Program-made: the position numbers and the translations under genes
Notes under the pieces: generated by a model
What the model saw: only the letters and a program-made list of their open reading frames with translations
What the model was told of the DNA's origin: nothing
Database searches by the model: none
From: Flavobacteriaceae bacterium
Lineage (GTDB): Bacteria; Bacteroidota; Bacteroidia; Flavobacteriales; Flavobacteriaceae
Assembly (NCBI GenBank): GCA_021647885.1
Contig: JAKITV010000001.1
Span: 1-64,000, forward strand
Length of the DNA stretch: 64,000 nucleotides
Direction of reading: 5' to 3'
Shown: positions 61,420 to 64,000 of the stretch, piece by piece
Numbering within the stretch: position 1 is the stretch's first letter
How the letters are laid out: the number at the start of each line of letters is the position of its first letter

Positions 61420-63612
61420 ATGTCACGCAAAAATCTTCAACATATTACAATAAAGCCTGAAGTTAAAAGACAGAAGATTGAAGCCACTGAAACTTTTCAA
61501 ACTGCTGAAAATATTCTAGTTAAATCAAACTACACCAAAGAAGATGTCGCAAATTTAAAACATCTCAACTTTGTTGCTGGTATTGCGCCTAACCTTCGTG
61601 GACCTTATAGCACAATGTATGTTCGAAGACCTTGGACAATCAGACAGTATGCAGGTTTTAGTACTGCCGAAGACAGCAACGCATTTTACAGACGAAATTT
61701 AGAAGCTGGACAAAAAGGGCTTTCAGTTGCATTCGATTTAGCAACGCATCGTGGTTATGATAGTGATCACGAACGGGTTATTGGTGATGTCGGAAAAGCT
61801 GGAGTTGCTATAGATTCGGTTGAAGACATGAAAATTCTCTTCGACCAGATTCCTCTCGATAAAATGTCGGTTTCAATGACTATGAATGGAGCAGTATTGC
61901 CAATTATGGCATTTTATATTGTCGCAGCAGAAGAACAAGGCGTAAAACCTGAACAACTTTTGGGAACCATTCAAAATGATATTTTAAAGGAGTTTATGGT
62001 AAGAAATACATATATCTATCCACCTTCTCATTCTATGAAAATTGTTTCAGATATTTTTGAGTTTACCAGCAAGAATATGCCAAAATTCAATAGCATTAGT
62101 ATTTCTGGTTATCACATGCAGGAAGCAGGAGCTACTTGCGATATAGAATTGGCTTACACACTTGCAGATGGCATAGAATATATACGAAAAGGATTAGAAG
62201 CAGGAATGGACATCGATACTTTTGCACCTCGTATTTCATTCTTTTGGGCAATTGGCATGAATCATTTTATGGAAATTGCTAAACTGCGTGCTGCTCGTAT
62301 GCTTTGGGCAAAATTAGTAAAGCAATTCAATCCTAAAAACCCAAAATCGTTAGCACTTCGTACACATTGCCAAACTTCTGGTTGGAGTTTAACAGAGCAA
62401 GACCCTTTTAATAATGTGGCACGAACTTGCATTGAAGCTACTGCTGCTGCTTTTGGTGGCACACAAAGTTTACATACAAATGCATTAGATGAAGCCATCG
62501 CTTTACCAACAGATTTTTCGGCAAGAATAGCAAGAAATACACAAATATACTTACAAGAAGAAACCAAAATCACAAAAACGGTCGATCCTTGGGCAGGAAG
62601 TTTTTATGTAGAAAGTTTAACAAACGAGATTGCTCAAAAAGCTTGGTCGCTCATTAAAGAAATTGAAGAATTGGGTGGAATGACAAAAGCCATTGAAGCT
62701 GGAATACCCAAAATGAGAATCGAAGAAGCTGCAGCTCGCAAACAAGCTCGTATTGATTCTGGTAAAGACATTATTGTTGGAGTAAACAAATATAGATTAA
62801 AAGAAGAGGAACCTTTACATATTTTAGAAGTTGATAATCAAACCGTTCGCTCACAACAAATAGAACGATTAAATAGAATAAAATCTGAAAGAGATAGTAA
62901 TAAAGTTAAACAAGCATTATCAAGATTAACCGAAGCTGCTAAATTTTCCTTAAATTCGAATGATCCTAATGCTAAAGAAAACCTAGAAATAAATTTGGAA
63001 GACTCTCACTTTCGTGAGGATTATAATTTATTAGCTTTAGCAGTTGAAGCTGCTCGAGAACGAGCCACATTAGGTGAAATTAGTGATGCGCTTGAAGCAG
63101 AATTTGGACGTTACAAAGCACAAATAAAATCATTTAGCGGAGTGTATAGTAAAGAAATAAAAGACGATAGTTCCTTTAAAAAAGCAAGAGGACTTGCTGA
63201 TAAATTTGCAGAGCAAGAAGGCAGAAGACCACGTATTATGATTGCCAAAATGGGACAAGATGGTCATGATCGTGGTGCAAAAGTTGTAGCCACAGGTTAT
63301 GCAGATGTTGGTTTTGATGTAGATATTGGTCCACTGTTTCAAACACCGCAAGAAGTAGCCAAACAAGCTATAGAAAACGATGTACATATTTTGGGTGTAT
63401 CTTCTTTGGCAGCAGGACATAAAACTTTAGTGCCTCAAGTAATAGAGGAACTTAAAAATTATGGTCGAGATGATATTATGGTTATTGTTGGTGGAGTCAT
63501 CCCAAAACAAGATTACCAATATTTATTCGATGCTGGAGCAGTAGCTGTTTTTGGCCCAGGAACTAAAATTAGCGATGCTGCGATTAAGATTTTAGAGATT
63601 TTGATTGATTAG
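61420..63612 (+). CDS. scpA: methylmalonyl-CoA mutase large subunit
   Basis: [35 protein letters not shown]12-binding domain [35 protein letters not shown]. Confidence 0.97.
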   Translation: MSRKNLQHITIKPEVKRQKIEATETFQTAENILVKSNYTKEDVANLKHLNFVAGIAPNLRGPYSTMYVRRPWTIRQYAGFSTAEDSNAFYRRNLEAGQKGLSVAFDLATHRGYDSDHERVIGDVGKAGVAIDSVEDMKILFDQIPLDKMSVSMTMNGAVLPIMAFYIVAAEEQGVKPEQLLGTIQNDILKEFMVRNTYIYPPSHSMKIVSDIFEFTSKNMPKFNSISISGYHMQEAGATCDIELAYTLADGIEYIRKGLEAGMDIDTFAPRISFFWAIGMNHFMEIAKLRAARMLWAKLVKQFNPKNPKSLALRTHCQTSGWSLTEQDPFNNVARTCIEATAAAFGGTQSLHTNALDEAIALPTDFSARIARNTQIYLQEETKITKTVDPWAGSFYVESLTNEIAQKAWSLIKEIEELGGMTKAIEAGIPKMRIEEAAARKQARIDSGKDIIVGVNKYRLKEEEPLHILEVDNQTVRSQQIERLNRIKSERDSNKVKQALSRLTEAAKFSLNSNDPNAKENLEINLEDSHFREDYNLLALAVEAARERATLGEISDALEAEFGRYKAQIKSFSGVYSKEIKDDSSFKKARGLADKFAEQEGRRPRIMIAKMGQDGHDRGAKVVATGYADVGFDVDIGPLFQTPQEVAKQAIENDVHILGVSSLAAGHKTLVPQVIEELKNYGRDDIMVIVGGVIPKQDYQYLFDAGAVAVFGPGTKISDAAIKILEILID

Positions 63613-63617
63613 TTAGT

Positions 63618-63700
63618 TTGATTCTTAAATAAAAAACTAATATCTTCGTTTAACATCAGATATAATCAATTAACACAGACTATATCAAACCTTTACCAAA
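63618..63700 (+). repeat. cassette D upstream (5') repeat; downstream end outside window
   Basis: TTGATTCTTAAATAAAAAACTAATATCTTCGTTTAACATCAGATATAATCAATTAACACAGACTATATCAAACC closely matches cassette B (GATATAATCAATTAAAACTGAACATATCATTAC). Confidence 0.7.
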
Positions 63701-63724
63701 CAGTTGAAAACCAATCTTAATATA

Positions 63725-64000
63725 ATGAAAGAAATTCTTATCCTGACAGGAGCTTGTGGAGTTGGAAAATCAACTATTTCGAAAAAATGGGCGAAATTGA
63801 AAAAAGGAGTGGTAATAGAATCTGACTATTTTAGGAACTGGATATATAACGAAATCTACGACAAATTTTCAAAAAATGAGGAAATGTTGGTGGCGAATTT
63901 GACCTTTGTTTCGGCTAAAGAATATCTAAAACATAATATGTCTGTTGCAATAGAAAACGTTTGGACTCCTTTAGGATTGGATAAACTCAAAAATGCCTTT
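63725..64000 (+). CDS. P-loop kinase / AAA-type ATPase, partial (cassette D cargo, 3' truncated by window)
   Basis: MKEILILTGACGVGKSTISKKWAKLKKGVVIESDYFRNWIYNEIYDKF: Walker A GACGVGKST. Confidence 0.85.
   Translation, partial: MKEILILTGACGVGKSTISKKWAKLKKGVVIESDYFRNWIYNEIYDKFSKNEEMLVANLTFVSAKEYLKHNMSVAIENVWTPLGLDKLKNAF

Overview
The window is 64 kb of a Bacteroidota chromosome, most likely a marine Flavobacteriaceae member. I infer this from gliding-associated GldI, a T9SS sorting domain, bacillithiol synthesis, DUF6090/DUF349/DUF3810 families and AT-rich intergenic repeats. Most of it is housekeeping: valS (3' end), bshC, guaA, pyrG, yidC, mnmA, mazG, aroE, purA, fur-like, relA/spoT, nrnA-like, ndk, csp, udk, the methylmalonyl-CoA mutase operon, and tRNA-Arg(TCT) and tRNA-Pro(TGG). 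There is one IS4-like insertion sequence. The most interesting signal is a family of cargo cassettes, seen at three complete loci and one locus cut by the window end. Each carries a different unrelated cargo (alpha/beta hydrolase; a SpoIIM/bacteriocin-like module; DUF6090 protein; P-loop kinase). The cargo lies between a conserved ~80-bp upstream repeat and a ~130-bp imperfect-palindrome downstream repeat. The ends share an outer inverted motif TCGTTTAnC and an inner inverted core (ATT-N7-ATT ... AAC-N7'-AAC). The N7 sequence is the same at both ends of a given cassette but differs between cassettes. No recombinase is encoded in any of them. One cassette holds a compact candidate bacteriocin-type operon (Gly-rich hydrophobic peptide + SpoIIM/DUF95-like protein + two small membrane proteins). 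Other points of interest are a 155-bp full-length palindrome with perfect 17-bp terminal repeats, two dispersed repeats read in frame inside conserved enzymes (bshC, mutA), and a probable C-terminal frameshift in a DUF368 gene. All alignments were made by eye.
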